Part shown: positions 6,817-16,321 of the stretch, in pieces | Position numbering within the stretch: the first letter of the stretch is position 1 | How the letters are laid out: every line of letters begins with the position of its first letter | NCBI GenBank assembly: GCA_014859465.1 | Contig: JACUUF010000005.1 | Coordinates: forward strand, 1 to 64,000 | From: Methyloprofundus sp. | GTDB lineage: Bacteria > Pseudomonadota > Gammaproteobacteria > Methylococcales > Methylomonadaceae | Length of the DNA stretch: 64,000 bases | Direction of reading: 5' to 3' | Program-made: the position numbers and the translations under genes | The notes under the pieces: model-generated | Seen by the model: only the letters and a program-made list of their open reading frames with translations | Databases searched by the model: none | Told to the model about the DNA's origin: nothing

Positions 6817-7298
6817 CTTATTTTAATAAAAATGCGCTGCTAGTTTTTGGTTATGGCAATCTGAGTCGGGGTGATGATGCGCTCGGGCCGCTGGTTATTG
6901 AATATATTGAAAATAACTTGCAGGTTCCTGAGCTAGAGATTATGACAGATTTTCAGCTGCAAATTGAACATGCTTTAGATTTAGAGGGCCGCCGGTTGGT
7001 CTTATTTATTGATGCTTCGGTTGCTTGTGCTGAGGCTTGTTCGTTGACTTATCTTTCTCCGGAAAAAGATAAGAGTTATAGCACACATGCAATGAGTCCA
7101 TCTTCGGTATTGGCTGTTTATCAAGATGTTATGTATAAAGAACCGCCCCCTTGCTTCTTATTAAGCATTCAGGGCGTTGGGTTTGAATTAGGTAGCGGTT
7201 TAAGTAATCAAGCGGAAAGCAATTTGGCTGTTGCTATACAACTGACCACTGATTTGTTGCAAAAACCTGAGTTAGATTATTGGCTAAGTCATGCATGA
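6813..7298 (+). CDS. [NiFe]-hydrogenase maturation protease (HoxW/HycI type)
   Basis: A 161-aa peptidase of the M52 family, which trims the C-terminus of the hydrogenase large subunit after nickel insertion. The N-terminal LVFGYGNLSRGDDALGP is the family signature with the metal-binding acid. A second acid falls in LFIDASVA near residue 69, and STHAMSP in the middle matches the conserved His region. It starts at a TTG preceded by GAGGGTGG and overlaps the previous short ORF. Its stop overlaps hypA by 8 bases. The sequence is closest in feel to HoxW proteins of bidirectional/group 3d enzymes. No structural hydrogenase gene is in this window. Confidence 0.85.
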   Translation: MTYFNKNALLVFGYGNLSRGDDALGPLVIEYIENNLQVPELEIMTDFQLQIEHALDLEGRRLVLFIDASVACAEACSLTYLSPEKDKSYSTHAMSPSSVLAVYQDVMYKEPPPCFLLSIQGVGFELGSGLSNQAESNLAVAIQLTTDLLQKPELDYWLSHA

Positions 7299-7632
7299 AA
7301 TTTCCTTGCTTGAACAAGTGCGTGAGACTTTAATAGAGCATGCTCAAAGCCAAAATTTTAACAGGGTATCTCAAGTTACTCTGGAAATTGGCAAACTCTC
7401 TTGCGTTGAAGCCGAGGCTTTAAGATTTGGTTTTGATGTCGTGATGAACGATTCTTTAATTGCAGGCGCTGAACTTGTGATAACTAGTGTTGATGGTTTG
7501 GGTGTTTGTCAAAACTGCCACAAGTCAGTTGCTATGGAGACTTTGCACGATCCTTGTAGTTATTGTGGGCAGTTTCAGCTTAAAGTCATCCAAGGCGAAG
7601 GGATGCGTATTAAAGATTTATTGGTGACTTGA
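7291..7632 (+). CDS. hypA: Hydrogenase nickel incorporation protein HypA
   Basis: A 113-aa nickel metallochaperone that works with HypB to load Ni into [NiFe]-hydrogenase. It starts MHEISL, giving the invariant nickel-binding His2. The C-terminal half has the zinc site with two CxxC pairs, CQNCHK and CSYCGQ. Length is normal for the family. The start lies inside the protease gene, so the two are co-translated. Partners HypB-F and the hydrogenase itself must lie elsewhere. Confidence 0.95.
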   Translation: MHEISLLEQVRETLIEHAQSQNFNRVSQVTLEIGKLSCVEAEALRFGFDVVMNDSLIAGAELVITSVDGLGVCQNCHKSVAMETLHDPCSYCGQFQLKVIQGEGMRIKDLLVT

Positions 7633-7715
7633 GATTTATAGTGCAGAACTTCTTTAATAAATGCTCATTCCTTAGCGAGTCGAAGCAGCTGTTTTGTATT
7701 GGCAATATCCAACAC

Positions 7716-8399
7716 TTACTTAAAATGATGCACTGGACATTGTTCATCGCGTAAACTGATGATTGGCCAAGCTGATTTTTCTGCAAACTGTTTTAATGCT
7801 TCATCAGGGTTAACTGCAACGGGATGTTCTATGAGCTTTAATAGTGGTAAATCATTATGCGAATCACTATAAAACCAACTATCTTCTAAGGAATATCCTG
7901 TTTCTTGTAGCCATTCATTTAAGCGCGTCACTTTTCCTGCTTGGAAGCAGGGCGTACCGGCAACTTTTCCGGTGTATCTTTGCTCTATAAATTCAGGGGT
8001 TGTCGCTAGTAAGTTATTGATACCGTATAAATTAACAATAGGTTCTGTGACAAATTTATTGGTTGCAGTAATGACCAATAAAATATCGCCGCGTTGTTGA
8101 TGCTTATGAATAAGTTCTTGAGCTGGTTTTAAAAGAATCGGACGAATAATCTCGGCTATAAATTGACTACGCCATTTAAGTAAATCTTGCAGTGAATTTT
8201 CAGCGAGTGGCTTTAAGGAAAAACTTAAAAATTCATAAATATCTAAACTTCCTGCTTTGTACTCTTTGTAAAAACGATCATTTTCTTGTGCATAATAGTG
8301 CGCATCAACAATGCCTTGGTCAACTAAAAATTGCCCCCACAGATAGTCACTGTCATCAGCAAGTAAAGTATTGTCTAAATCGAAAATTGCTAAACTCAT
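7716..8399 (-). CDS. HAD-IB family phosphatase (SerB-like)
   Basis: A 227-aa haloacid-dehalogenase hydrolase. Motif I is FDLDNTLL with nucleophile and acid Asp7/Asp9, motif II is LLVITATN, and motif IV is YSDSHNDLPLL. The helical cap between residues 20 and 85 is of the IB (phosphoserine phosphatase-like) type. Similar proteins are commonly encoded next to rppH in gammaproteobacteria, and rppH is divergent here with about 190 bases between them. The substrate is unknown; histidinol-phosphate and phosphoserine are possibilities for this class. Confidence 0.85.
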   Translation of the reverse strand: MSLAIFDLDNTLLADDSDYLWGQFLVDQGIVDAHYYAQENDRFYKEYKAGSLDIYEFLSFSLKPLAENSLQDLLKWRSQFIAEIIRPILLKPAQELIHKHQQRGDILLVITATNKFVTEPIVNLYGINNLLATTPEFIEQRYTGKVAGTPCFQAGKVTRLNEWLQETGYSLEDSWFYSDSHNDLPLLKLIEHPVAVNPDEALKQFAEKSAWPIISLRDEQCPVHHFK

Positions 8400-8486
8400 T
8401 ATTAGTTCACTTTAGGTTAAGAATTTTAAAAAAGGGGGATGGTATCGCTTAGCTATTTATGGAACAATGGTACGATAAGTAATGCA

Positions 8487-8522
8487 AAGGAACGCGCGTC
8501 ACACATTTTATGCGTGTTCCTT
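8487..8522. repeat. Hairpin in the HAD/rppH divergent region
   Basis: The arms aaggaacgcgc (8487-8497) and gcgtgttcctt (8512-8522) pair over 11 positions, with one G-U if transcribed rightward. They lie about 70 bases upstream of rppH, possibly in its leader. There is no T-run, so it is not an intrinsic terminator. Confidence 0.5.
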
Positions 8523-8589
8523 ATGTTCAATACAAGGATTCTATCATTTAGGGCCTTATTGCGAACAGTAAAAAATATAGGTTTTAAAG

Positions 8590-9123
8590 ATGATTGACTC
8601 TAAAGGGTACCGATCAAATGTCGGCATCATCCTTTGTAATGCCCGAGGTCATGTATTTTGGGCTAAACGAGCACGCGTGAATTCTTGGCAATTTCCTCAA
8701 GGCGGAATAGAAAATCATGAAAATCCTGAGCAAGCGATGTATCGCGAATTATGCGAAGAAACAGGACTTAAACCTGAGCATGTGCAAATTTTAGGGCGTA
8801 CCCGCTATTGGTTAAAATACAGACTACCTGAAAAATATATTAGACGTAATTCACATCCCTTATGTATAGGTCAAAAACAAGTTTGGTATTTATTGAAATT
8901 AGTGGGTCGAGAAGCTGACGTTATTTTAGACCTGCATAAAAAACCTGAATTTGATGATTGGCAATGGGTCGAGTATTGGGAGCCATTAAAATCAGTTGTT
9001 TACTTTAAACGCAAAGTTTATCGTAAGGCTATGATGGAGTTAGGTGCTTTTTTAATGCTACCTACGATTGATGTCGATGCAGAGAGTTATCTATCTAATG
9101 ACAATATGAGCGAGCATCAGTGA
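8590..9123 (+). CDS. rppH: RNA 5'-pyrophosphohydrolase RppH
   Basis: A 177-aa Nudix enzyme that converts 5'-triphosphate mRNA ends to monophosphate and so triggers RNase E-dependent decay. [17 protein letters not shown] is the typical N-terminus, followed by [12 protein letters not shown]. The Nudix box runs from [11 protein letters not shown] through REVC-equivalent RELCEETG. The basic [10 protein letters not shown] segment is also typical. Its end overlaps the next gene's GTG start. Confidence 0.95.
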   Translation: MIDSKGYRSNVGIILCNARGHVFWAKRARVNSWQFPQGGIENHENPEQAMYRELCEETGLKPEHVQILGRTRYWLKYRLPEKYIRRNSHPLCIGQKQVWYLLKLVGREADVILDLHKKPEFDDWQWVEYWEPLKSVVYFKRKVYRKAMMELGAFLMLPTIDVDAESYLSNDNMSEHQ

Positions 9124-9479
9124 GCAAGTCATTTTTATTTGTGATGCAAGCGCCGGCTTATAGTGGCAATAAAGCACAGGAAGTATTGGATGTGGTATTA
9201 ATAACAGCTGCCTTTGATCAAAAAGTAAGCCTGTTATTATTAGATGATGCTATTTTTCACTTAAAAAATGGGCAACACAGCGCAGCAGTGGCAAGTAAAG
9301 AGATAGGTGCTATTTATCGTTCTTTGGAGCTCTATGATATAGAAGGTATTTATGTCGAACAAGAGTCGCTAAATTATGCCGGATTGTCAGAAAGTGATCT
9401 ACTTGTCCCCGTAAAGCTTATAGCACGCCAAGAATTACCGGCACTGTTTAAGACCTTTGATTTTGTTTTAGAAGCTTAA
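9120..9479 (+). CDS. DsrE/DsrF-family protein, TusC-like
   Basis: A 119-aa protein of the DsrE/F fold. The opening [20 protein letters not shown] and the central [17 protein letters not shown] match TusC/DsrF, a non-catalytic subunit of the TusBCD sulfur relay for tRNA 2-thiouridine synthesis. No conserved catalytic cysteine is visible, as expected for TusC. The GTG start overlaps the rppH stop by 4 bases. TusB, TusD and TusE are not adjacent, so the exact role is open. MnmA, the end user of that sulfur, is encoded at the other end of the window. Confidence 0.7.
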   Translation: MSKSFLFVMQAPAYSGNKAQEVLDVVLITAAFDQKVSLLLLDDAIFHLKNGQHSAAVASKEIGAIYRSLELYDIEGIYVEQESLNYAGLSESDLLVPVKLIARQELPALFKTFDFVLEA

Positions 9480-9599
9480 GCACTAATACTAACCCCAGAG
9501 CTTCATGCTTCTGTTAAAATATTGCTATTTAGCATACAGCCTATAGTCAGCGCCTGTAGCCTGGTTTTTTCACACTTTTATTTTTGTAATTAAGACACG

Positions 9600-11402
9600 A
9601 TGGATTTAAAAAATATACGAAATTTCTCGATTATTGCGCATATCGATCACGGGAAATCTACTTTGGCTGATCGTTTTATTCAGCTATGTGAAGGCTTGTC
9701 CGATCGTGAGATGTCTGCTCAAGTTCTCGATTCAATGGATATTGAGCGGGAAAGAGGTATTACCATTAAAGCGCAGAGTGTAACGCTCAATTTTACAGCT
9801 AAAAATGGCGAGGTTTACCAGTTAAATTTTATTGATACGCCAGGGCATGTCGATTTTTCTTATGAAGTATCTCGTTCATTGGCGGCTTGTGAGGGGGCGT
9901 TATTAGTTGTTGATGCCGCTCAGGGTGTTGAAGCGCAAAGTGTCGCTAATTGCTATACGGCTATTGAACTGGGCCTGGAAGTAATGCCCATATTAAATAA
10001 AATAGATTTACCTTCCGCCGACCCCGAAAAAGTTATTGCTGAAATTGAAAATATTATTGGGATTCCAGCTAAAAATGCCTTGCATGTCAGCGCTAAAACA
10101 GGGTTGGGGGTTGCTGAGGTTTTAGAAGAGCTAGTCCACACAATTCCAGCGCCTAGCGGTGATGAAAATGCACCTTTGCAAGCTTTAATTATTGACTCAT
10201 GGTTCGATAATTACTTAGGCGTTGTGTCTTTAGTAAAGATTGTTAATGGTTCTTTACGTAAAAAGCAAAAAATAACTATTATGTCGACCGGCAATAGCTT
10301 TATCGCTGAACGCATCGGTATTTTTACCCCTAAACGTGTTGATACACTGGAATTGAGAACAGGGCAGGTAGGCTTTATTGTCGGTGCTATTAAAGATATT
10401 TTTGGCGCTCCGGTAGGGGATACTATTACCACTACTGTGGGTCCTTGTGCCACTGCTTTACCTGGATTTAAAAAAATTCAGCCACGCGTTTTTGCTGGCC
10501 TTTATCCAGTAAGTTCGGACGATTATGAAGACTTACGCGAATCATTAAATAAATTACGTTTAAATGATGCAGCATTACAGTTTGAACCGGAGTCATCGCA
10601 AGCCTTAGGCTTTGGTTTTCGTTGTGGCTTTTTGGGTATGTTGCATATGGAAATTGTGCAAGAGCGTTTAGAGCGCGAATATAATGTCAATTTAATTACC
10701 ACCGCGCCAACCGTTGTTTATGAAGTGGAAACTAATAAAGGCGACATATTATATGTTGATAATCCAGCCAATTTACCTGACATTGGCTCTGTAAAAATGA
10801 TTAGAGAGCCTATTATTCAGGCGAATATTTTAGTGCCTCAAGACTATCTAGGTAATGTTATTAGCCTTTGTATTGAGAAACGCGGCGTGCAAATGAATAT
10901 GCAATACCTGGGTAGCCAAGTCTCCTTGCATTATGAACTCCCTTTAAGTGAAGTCGTGTTGGATTTCTTTGATCGCCTTAAATCGGTAAGTCGAGGATAT
11001 GCGTCTTTTGAGTATGAATTTAAACGCTTTCAAGAAGCAGCCTTGGTTAAATTAGATGTCTTGATTAATGGCGATAGAGTTGATGCGCTATCGATTATTG
11101 TGCATAGAGATTTAAGCCAATCTCGTGGTCGTGACTTAGTTGAAAAAATGAAAGAGTTAATTCCACGGCAAATGTTTGAAGTCGCTATTCAAGCGGCTAT
11201 TGGTGGCAAAATCATTGCACGCTCTACTGTTAAATCCATGGGCAAAAATGTGACTGCTAAATGTTATGGTGGTGATATTTCCCGTAAGAAGAAACTGCTA
11301 GAAAAACAGAAAGCTGGTAAAAAACGCATGAAACAGGTGGGCAATATTGAAATTCCACAGGAAGCCTTTTTGGCTGTTTTACAAGTTAATAAAGACTCAT
11401 AA
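9600..11402 (+). CDS. lepA: Elongation factor 4 (LepA) GTPase
   Basis: A 600-aa translational GTPase. The G domain shows [13 protein letters not shown], the switch region [18 protein letters not shown] and NKIDLPSAD. The EF-G-like domains follow, and the C-terminal domain ends in [20 protein letters not shown], unique to LepA. It promotes ribosome assembly or initiation and can back-translocate ribosomes. It is followed 14 bases later by lepB, the classic pairing. The leader of about 120 bases upstream should hold the promoter of the cluster. Confidence 0.98.
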   Translation: MDLKNIRNFSIIAHIDHGKSTLADRFIQLCEGLSDREMSAQVLDSMDIERERGITIKAQSVTLNFTAKNGEVYQLNFIDTPGHVDFSYEVSRSLAACEGALLVVDAAQGVEAQSVANCYTAIELGLEVMPILNKIDLPSADPEKVIAEIENIIGIPAKNALHVSAKTGLGVAEVLEELVHTIPAPSGDENAPLQALIIDSWFDNYLGVVSLVKIVNGSLRKKQKITIMSTGNSFIAERIGIFTPKRVDTLELRTGQVGFIVGAIKDIFGAPVGDTITTTVGPCATALPGFKKIQPRVFAGLYPVSSDDYEDLRESLNKLRLNDAALQFEPESSQALGFGFRCGFLGMLHMEIVQERLEREYNVNLITTAPTVVYEVETNKGDILYVDNPANLPDIGSVKMIREPIIQANILVPQDYLGNVISLCIEKRGVQMNMQYLGSQVSLHYELPLSEVVLDFFDRLKSVSRGYASFEYEFKRFQEAALVKLDVLINGDRVDALSIIVHRDLSQSRGRDLVEKMKELIPRQMFEVAIQAAIGGKIIARSTVKSMGKNVTAKCYGGDISRKKKLLEKQKAGKKRMKQVGNIEIPQEAFLAVLQVNKDS

Positions 11403-11416
11403 AAGACGAGATAACT

Positions 11417-12193
11417 ATGGATTTTGATTTTTCATTTTTTCTATTTTCAGCATCACTCGTGACTGGAATTATTTGGGGTGGTTACTGTTATCAGCTTAAA
11501 CGCACGAATACGCCGTATGTTGAAGAAAATGAACCGTTAATTGTTGAATATGCGCGGTCATTCTTTCCCGTTGTTTTAGTGGTATTTTTACTGCGTTCAT
11601 TTATTGCAGAACCCTTTAGAATTCCATCGGGTTCAATGATGCCTACTTTATTGATCGGTGATTTTATTTTAGTGAATAAATTTACCTATGGCATACGCAT
11701 TCCAGTTATAAATAAAAAAATTATTGATATTGATAAGCCACAGCGCGGTGATGCCGTGGTATTTAGATACCCTAAAAATCCATCAGTGGACTATATTAAA
11801 CGACTTATTGGCTTACCAGGCGATCATATTAGCTATATTGATAAACAACTGTACGTTAATAATCAGCCGGTTAAATATGTATCATTGGGGCGCTACGAAG
11901 GTGTTGGTCAAGGTAAAAACATGACGGGTGCTGAAAAACTAAGTGAAGACTTACTCGGCGTAGAGCATGACATTTTAATTAATCATCGCGCGCCGAATAT
12001 CAAAGGAACTTTTATCGTGCCTCAAGGGCATTATTTTATGATGGGCGATAACCGCGATAACAGTAATGATAGTCGTTATTGGGGAACAGTGCCTGAAGAA
12101 AATTTAGTGGGCAAAGCGTTTTTTATCTGGATGAATTGGGACTGGGAAAATACCGGTATCGGTTTTAACCGTATCGGAACTGTTATTAAATAA
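11417..12193 (+). CDS. lepB: Signal peptidase I
   Basis: A 258-aa inner-membrane serine protease that releases exported proteins. There are two N-terminal membrane segments (about residues 6-22 and 48-64). The catalytic serine is Ser73 in SGSMMPT and the general base is Lys128 in YIKRLIGLPGD. The conserved GDNRDNSNDSRYWG box is near the C-terminus. It is shorter than the E. coli enzyme (324 aa) but normal for related genera. Confidence 0.97.
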   Translation: MDFDFSFFLFSASLVTGIIWGGYCYQLKRTNTPYVEENEPLIVEYARSFFPVVLVVFLLRSFIAEPFRIPSGSMMPTLLIGDFILVNKFTYGIRIPVINKKIIDIDKPQRGDAVVFRYPKNPSVDYIKRLIGLPGDHISYIDKQLYVNNQPVKYVSLGRYEGVGQGKNMTGAEKLSEDLLGVEHDILINHRAPNIKGTFIVPQGHYFMMGDNRDNSNDSRYWGTVPEENLVGKAFFIWMNWDWENTGIGFNRIGTVIK

Positions 12194-12207
12194 TTGAGGA
12201 AAGGAAG

Positions 12208-12585
12208 ATGGAAAAACTGCATAAAAAACAGCAAGGATTAACCCTGATTTCTTTGATTTTTGTTTTAGGAATAATTGGTTTTTTTACTTTATTAGTCTTA
12301 AAAGTCGGTCCGATTTATATGGATCATAACAAAGTGGTTCAAGCATTACAGAGTATAAAAAACCGTCCTGAGATACAAAATGAGAGTAAAGCGGGTGTTT
12401 GGAATGCATTAAATAAACAGTTTGGAATGAACTATGTTTATGATATAAAAAAAGAAAATGTAAAAATAACTTCCCGTGAAGGTTACCTAAAAGTGCAAAT
12501 AGTCTACCATACTAAACAACTTCTTTTTGGTAACCTAAGTGTCTGGGTTGATTTTGATGATGAAATAGAAATAGGCAAGCAGTGA
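12208..12585 (+). CDS. DUF4845 membrane protein with pilin-like N-terminus
   Basis: A 125-aa protein with a short basic start, then QQGLTLISLIFVLGIIGFF, a prepilin-like hydrophobic helix with glycine before the segment. The rest (KVGPIYMDHNKVVQALQSI) is typical of DUF4845 proteins, which are found between lepB and rnc in many gammaproteobacteria. The function is unknown. It overlaps the GTG start of rnc by 4 bases. Confidence 0.85.
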   Translation: MEKLHKKQQGLTLISLIFVLGIIGFFTLLVLKVGPIYMDHNKVVQALQSIKNRPEIQNESKAGVWNALNKQFGMNYVYDIKKENVKITSREGYLKVQIVYHTKQLLFGNLSVWVDFDDEIEIGKQ

Positions 12586-13265
12586 TTAAATCTCCCGAAA
12601 TTCTTTGTAAAAAATTAGGCTTAAGTTTTTCTCAGCCGGAGTTATTTACTCTAGCACTAACGCATCGCAGTATGGGCTCAAAAAATAATGAACGCCTAGA
12701 ATTTCTAGGGGATTCTATTTTAGGTTTTGTCATCGCTGAAGCACTTTATAATAAATTTCCTCGTGCATCTGAGGGTGTTTTAAGCCGCTTAAGAGCAAGC
12801 TTGGTCAATCAAACCTCTTTAGCTGAACTCGCCCGCAAACATAATATTGGTGATTATTTAATTTTAGGCTCAGGCGAACTAAAAAGCGGCGGATATCGAC
12901 GCGCTTCTATTTTATCCGATGCCTTAGAAGCCATTATGGGCGCTATTATTAAAGATCAAGGTATCGAGTCATGTAAAACATGGATTTTAATTTTGTTTGC
13001 TGAACGCTTAGACCAGCTTAGCTTAGATAATTGGCAAAAAGATCCTAAAACGCGTTTACAAGAGTATATGCAGGCTAAACAAATCGAAATCCCTCAATAT
13101 AAATTGATTAGCGAATCGGGTTTGCCCCATGAGAAAACCTTTCAAGTTGAGTGTTCTGTTGATTTACTTAAACTTAAATTTATTGGCGCCGGTGCCTCTA
13201 GAAAAAAAGCCGAACAACAGGCGGCTGAATTAATGTTAAAAGAAATAGCCAAGGAATCTCAATGA
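12582..13265 (+). CDS. rnc: Ribonuclease III
   Basis: A 227-aa double-strand-specific endoribonuclease that processes rRNA and some mRNAs. The catalytic signature NERLEFLGDSILGF lies at about residues 37-50, and a second acidic cluster in LSDALEAIMGAI near 113-124. A C-terminal dsRNA-binding domain ends in GAGASRKKAEQQAAELML. The start is GTG, overlapping the DUF4845 stop, and the end overlaps era by 4 bases. Confidence 0.98.
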   Translation: MIKSPEILCKKLGLSFSQPELFTLALTHRSMGSKNNERLEFLGDSILGFVIAEALYNKFPRASEGVLSRLRASLVNQTSLAELARKHNIGDYLILGSGELKSGGYRRASILSDALEAIMGAIIKDQGIESCKTWILILFAERLDQLSLDNWQKDPKTRLQEYMQAKQIEIPQYKLISESGLPHEKTFQVECSVDLLKLKFIGAGASRKKAEQQAAELMLKEIAKESQ

Positions 13266-14143
13266 ATTGTGGATATGTCGCCTTTATTGGCCAGCCAAAT
13301 GTTGGTAAATCAACCTTAATGAATCATTTATTAGGGCAGAAAGTCAGTATCACCTCACGTAAACCACAAACAACTCGGCATCAAATTTTAGGTATTAATA
13401 CTAATGACAAAGGCCAAGCTATTTACATGGATACGCCAGGTATGCATGAAAGCAGTAAAAAAGCCTTTAACCGCTATTTGAATAAAACAGCTGATACGAC
13501 TTTATTAGGGGTCGATTTAGTGGTTTGGCTAATTGATGGCTTAGCTTGGCAAGATTATGATGAAGTTATTTTTGAAAAATTAAAAAAGGCTAATTTACCG
13601 GTTATTTTAGCGGTCAATAAAATTGATCGTGTCAAAGATAAAGAGAAAATTTTTGCTTTTTTTGCTGATGCTCAAAAAAGATTTCCTTTTAAAGAAATCG
13701 TGCCAATTTCTGCATTAAAGCAAACTAACTTAGAGTTACTGGATAATTTGATTATGGATTTATTGCCTGAAGGCAACATTATTTATCCAGAAGATCAAAT
13801 TACTGATCGTTCAGAGCGTTTTCTAGTGTCAGAAATTATTAGAGAAAAATTAACGCGTAGACTAGGCGATGAGTTGCCTTATGCTTTAACCGTTGAAATT
13901 GAAAAATATGAAGAGTTGCCGCGTATTACTAAAATTTACGCGCTGATTTGGGTGGAACGGGAAACGCAGAAAAATATTGTTATTGGTAAAGATGGTGAGA
14001 TGCTAAAAAGCATTGGTATGGAAGCCAGAAAAGATATAGAAATGTTAATTGACAAAAAAGTCTATTTGCAATTATGGGTTAAAGTGAAATCAGGCTGGTC
14101 AGATAATGAACGCGCATTACAGGGCTTAGGCTTTAAAAGTTAA
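13262..14143 (+). CDS. era: GTPase Era
   Basis: A 293-aa essential GTPase that assists 30S subunit maturation by binding the 3' end of 16S rRNA. G1 is GQPNVGKSTLMN, G3 is DTPGMH and G4 is NKID. The C-terminal KH domain includes IVIGKDGEMLKSIG. It overlaps rnc by 4 bases, the usual rnc-era-recO order. Confidence 0.98.
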   Translation: MNCGYVAFIGQPNVGKSTLMNHLLGQKVSITSRKPQTTRHQILGINTNDKGQAIYMDTPGMHESSKKAFNRYLNKTADTTLLGVDLVVWLIDGLAWQDYDEVIFEKLKKANLPVILAVNKIDRVKDKEKIFAFFADAQKRFPFKEIVPISALKQTNLELLDNLIMDLLPEGNIIYPEDQITDRSERFLVSEIIREKLTRRLGDELPYALTVEIEKYEELPRITKIYALIWVERETQKNIVIGKDGEMLKSIGMEARKDIEMLIDKKVYLQLWVKVKSGWSDNERALQGLGFKS

Positions 14144-14148
14144 GGACT

Positions 14149-14862
14149 ATGTCTTCAGGCTTAGAGGCTTGTTTTTTATTACATCATAAGCCTTATCAAG
14201 AAAGCAGCGTTTTAATTGACGTACTGACTCAAAACTCAGGAAAAATATCCCTGATTGCCAAAGGTGTTCGACAACAAAAGGCAAAATATTTAGGCTTATT
14301 ACGCCCCTTTTTGCCTTTAAACATTAGTTATACAGGAGCAGGTGGGCTTAAATTATTAAATCATGCCGAAGCAGGTAATTCGGAGATGATTCTACCGGGA
14401 ATCAATACCTACTGCGGCTTTTATCTGAATGAATTAATACGCTATTTTGTTCCGATAGACGAGCCTTACCCGGATATATTTCTGGCTTATTTTACTTGTT
14501 TACAACAACTTAAAACTCAGCAGCCCATTGAAGCTGCATTACGCAACTTTGAAGTGCAATTAATGCAAGCACTTGGTTATGAACTACAGCTGCAATATGA
14601 TTACTTCACTAATAAACCAATTAAACCTGATTTAAGTTATCGCTTTGATCTTGAGCAAGGAGCCAGCGTTGATCCTGAGGGCAAAATAAGCGGAGCAACC
14701 TTGATTGCCATGCATCGAGGCACCTATACCGAGCAGAACCAATTAAATGAAGCGAAATGGTTGATGCGGCAAGTCATTGATTTTCATTTACAAGGCAAAA
14801 CCCTGCAAAGTCGCAACTTAATTTTAAAACTACAACAAAAACCAGCATGCAAAAGCAATTAA
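14149..14862 (+). CDS. recO: DNA repair protein RecO
   Basis: A 237-aa protein with an N-terminal OB fold ([20 protein letters not shown], then [10 protein letters not shown]) and a helical C-terminal part. RecO works with RecR to load RecA at gaps coated with SSB. No zinc-finger cysteines of the Gram-positive type are present, as usual for gammaproteobacteria. The start is 5 bases after era, and its 3' end overlaps pdxJ by 16 bases. Confidence 0.95.
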   Translation: MSSGLEACFLLHHKPYQESSVLIDVLTQNSGKISLIAKGVRQQKAKYLGLLRPFLPLNISYTGAGGLKLLNHAEAGNSEMILPGINTYCGFYLNELIRYFVPIDEPYPDIFLAYFTCLQQLKTQQPIEAALRNFEVQLMQALGYELQLQYDYFTNKPIKPDLSYRFDLEQGASVDPEGKISGATLIAMHRGTYTEQNQLNEAKWLMRQVIDFHLQGKTLQSRNLILKLQQKPACKSN

Positions 14863-15584
14863 TTTTATTGGGCGTTAATATTGACCATGTAGCGACCTTG
14901 AGACAAGCACGAGGTACGCTCTATCCTGAACCAGTTCAGGCAGCATTATTGGCCGAACAAGCTGGAGCGGATGGTATTACCGCGCATTTACGCGAAGACC
15001 GTCGGCATATGCAAGATCGTGATATGTTTTTATTAAAAGAAATGATTCACACTCGGCTTAATTTTGAAATGGCTGTGACCGAAGAAATGCTGACCATTGC
15101 CACTGAAGTTAAGCCTTATGCCTGTTGCCTGGTGCCAGAAAAAAGAGAGGAACTTACTACGGAAGGTGGTTTGGATGTTGTTTCTAGCCTAGATAAAATA
15201 CATCGTGCTTGTCAGCGTTTAGCTGAATCCGATATAGAAGTTTCGCTATTTATTGACCCCGACGAGCAACAAATTGATGCGGCGGTTAGTGCTGGCGCTC
15301 CCGTTATTGAATTACATACGGGGCGTTATGCTGATGCTCGAAATCCACAACAACGAAAAGCCGAACTTGAACGTATCCAAAAAGCGGCTCATTATGCGCA
15401 TAGCGCTGGATTGCAAGTCAATGCAGGGCATGGCTTGAATTTATATAATGTCGAAGCGATTTGCCAAATACCTGAAATGGTTGAATTAAATATAGGTCAT
15501 GCACTGATTGCTCAAGCCGTTTTTTGTGGATTAGCAACCGCAGTGAGCGATATGAAAAATGTCATGAGAAATGCACGTCGATAA
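14847..15584 (+). CDS. pdxJ: Pyridoxine 5'-phosphate synthase
   Basis: A 245-aa TIM-barrel enzyme that condenses 3-amino-2-oxopropyl phosphate with deoxyxylulose 5-phosphate in DXP-dependent vitamin B6 synthesis. The opening [18 protein letters not shown] and [11 protein letters not shown] carry active-site residues, and [11 protein letters not shown] and ELNIGHALI mark the phosphate-binding end. It starts inside recO, and its TAA overlaps the next ATG. SerC, which serves the same pathway, is encoded at 38849-39928. Confidence 0.98.
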   Translation: MQKQLILLGVNIDHVATLRQARGTLYPEPVQAALLAEQAGADGITAHLREDRRHMQDRDMFLLKEMIHTRLNFEMAVTEEMLTIATEVKPYACCLVPEKREELTTEGGLDVVSSLDKIHRACQRLAESDIEVSLFIDPDEQQIDAAVSAGAPVIELHTGRYADARNPQQRKAELERIQKAAHYAHSAGLQVNAGHGLNLYNVEAICQIPEMVELNIGHALIAQAVFCGLATAVSDMKNVMRNARR

Positions 15585-16321
15585 TGCATAAGATTAGCTT
15601 TCACCAGCTCACTTCAGCAGGAGATCGAGCCTATAATCAAGATTATATGCTGAATAAGATAGACCCTAATTATTCAGTATTTGTTTTAGCTGATGGCTTA
15701 GGAGGACATCAAGCAGGTGAAAAAGCCTCGCGTTTTTTTTGTCATAGTTTTATTCAATATGCGACTAAATACGCGGCTTTGATAAATAGTTCGCCCAAAC
15801 AAACTGTAGGAAAATGGTTTAATGATGCCGTTGCTATGATGGCTGATGCTTTTCAAGGTGATCCCCTTGCTTACGATGCTTATACAACCTGTGCGATTTT
15901 AATTATTACCAATACCCAGGTCATTAGTGCTCACTGCGGCGATTCGCGTATTTATCGCATCAACCCAAAGCATATCGTCTGGCGCACTAAAGATCACTCT
16001 ATTCCACAAAAACTCTTTGATGATGGGGTGTTAGATGAACATAAAATGGGCACGCATCCTGAACAAAATCAGCTAACTAAAAGCATCAATATTAGCAATA
16101 ATTTTCTACCTGATATTCATGTATATCCACCAGCGCAGCGAGGTGAGACTTTTATTCTTTGCAGTGATGGCTTTTGGGAATTTACTAAGGAACATGAGTT
16201 TGTTGCTTTAGCGACGGTAGAAATGGATAAGATAAACCTACTTAAACAAGCAAAACTAGCGATGTTTCGCGCTAGCGGTAAAAGCGATAATCTTACTGTA
16301 CAGTGGTTAAGAATTGAGTAA
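15584..16321 (+). CDS. PP2C-family protein serine/threonine phosphatase
   Basis: A 245-aa PPM/PP2C phosphatase starting [20 protein letters not shown]. All metal-binding motifs are present: RAYNQD, LADGLGGH, AHCGDSRIY, CSDGFWEF and SGKSDNLT. I placed the start at the ATG overlapping the pdxJ stop (TAATG); the open frame extends further upstream only inside pdxJ. It should dephosphorylate phosphoproteins in the cytosol. A protein with a kinase-like domain is encoded 2.4 kb away on the other strand. The gene converges on the GDT1 gene with a 29-base 3' overlap. Confidence 0.9.
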   Translation: MHKISFHQLTSAGDRAYNQDYMLNKIDPNYSVFVLADGLGGHQAGEKASRFFCHSFIQYATKYAALINSSPKQTVGKWFNDAVAMMADAFQGDPLAYDAYTTCAILIITNTQVISAHCGDSRIYRINPKHIVWRTKDHSIPQKLFDDGVLDEHKMGTHPEQNQLTKSINISNNFLPDIHVYPPAQRGETFILCSDGFWEFTKEHEFVALATVEMDKINLLKQAKLAMFRASGKSDNLTVQWLRIE

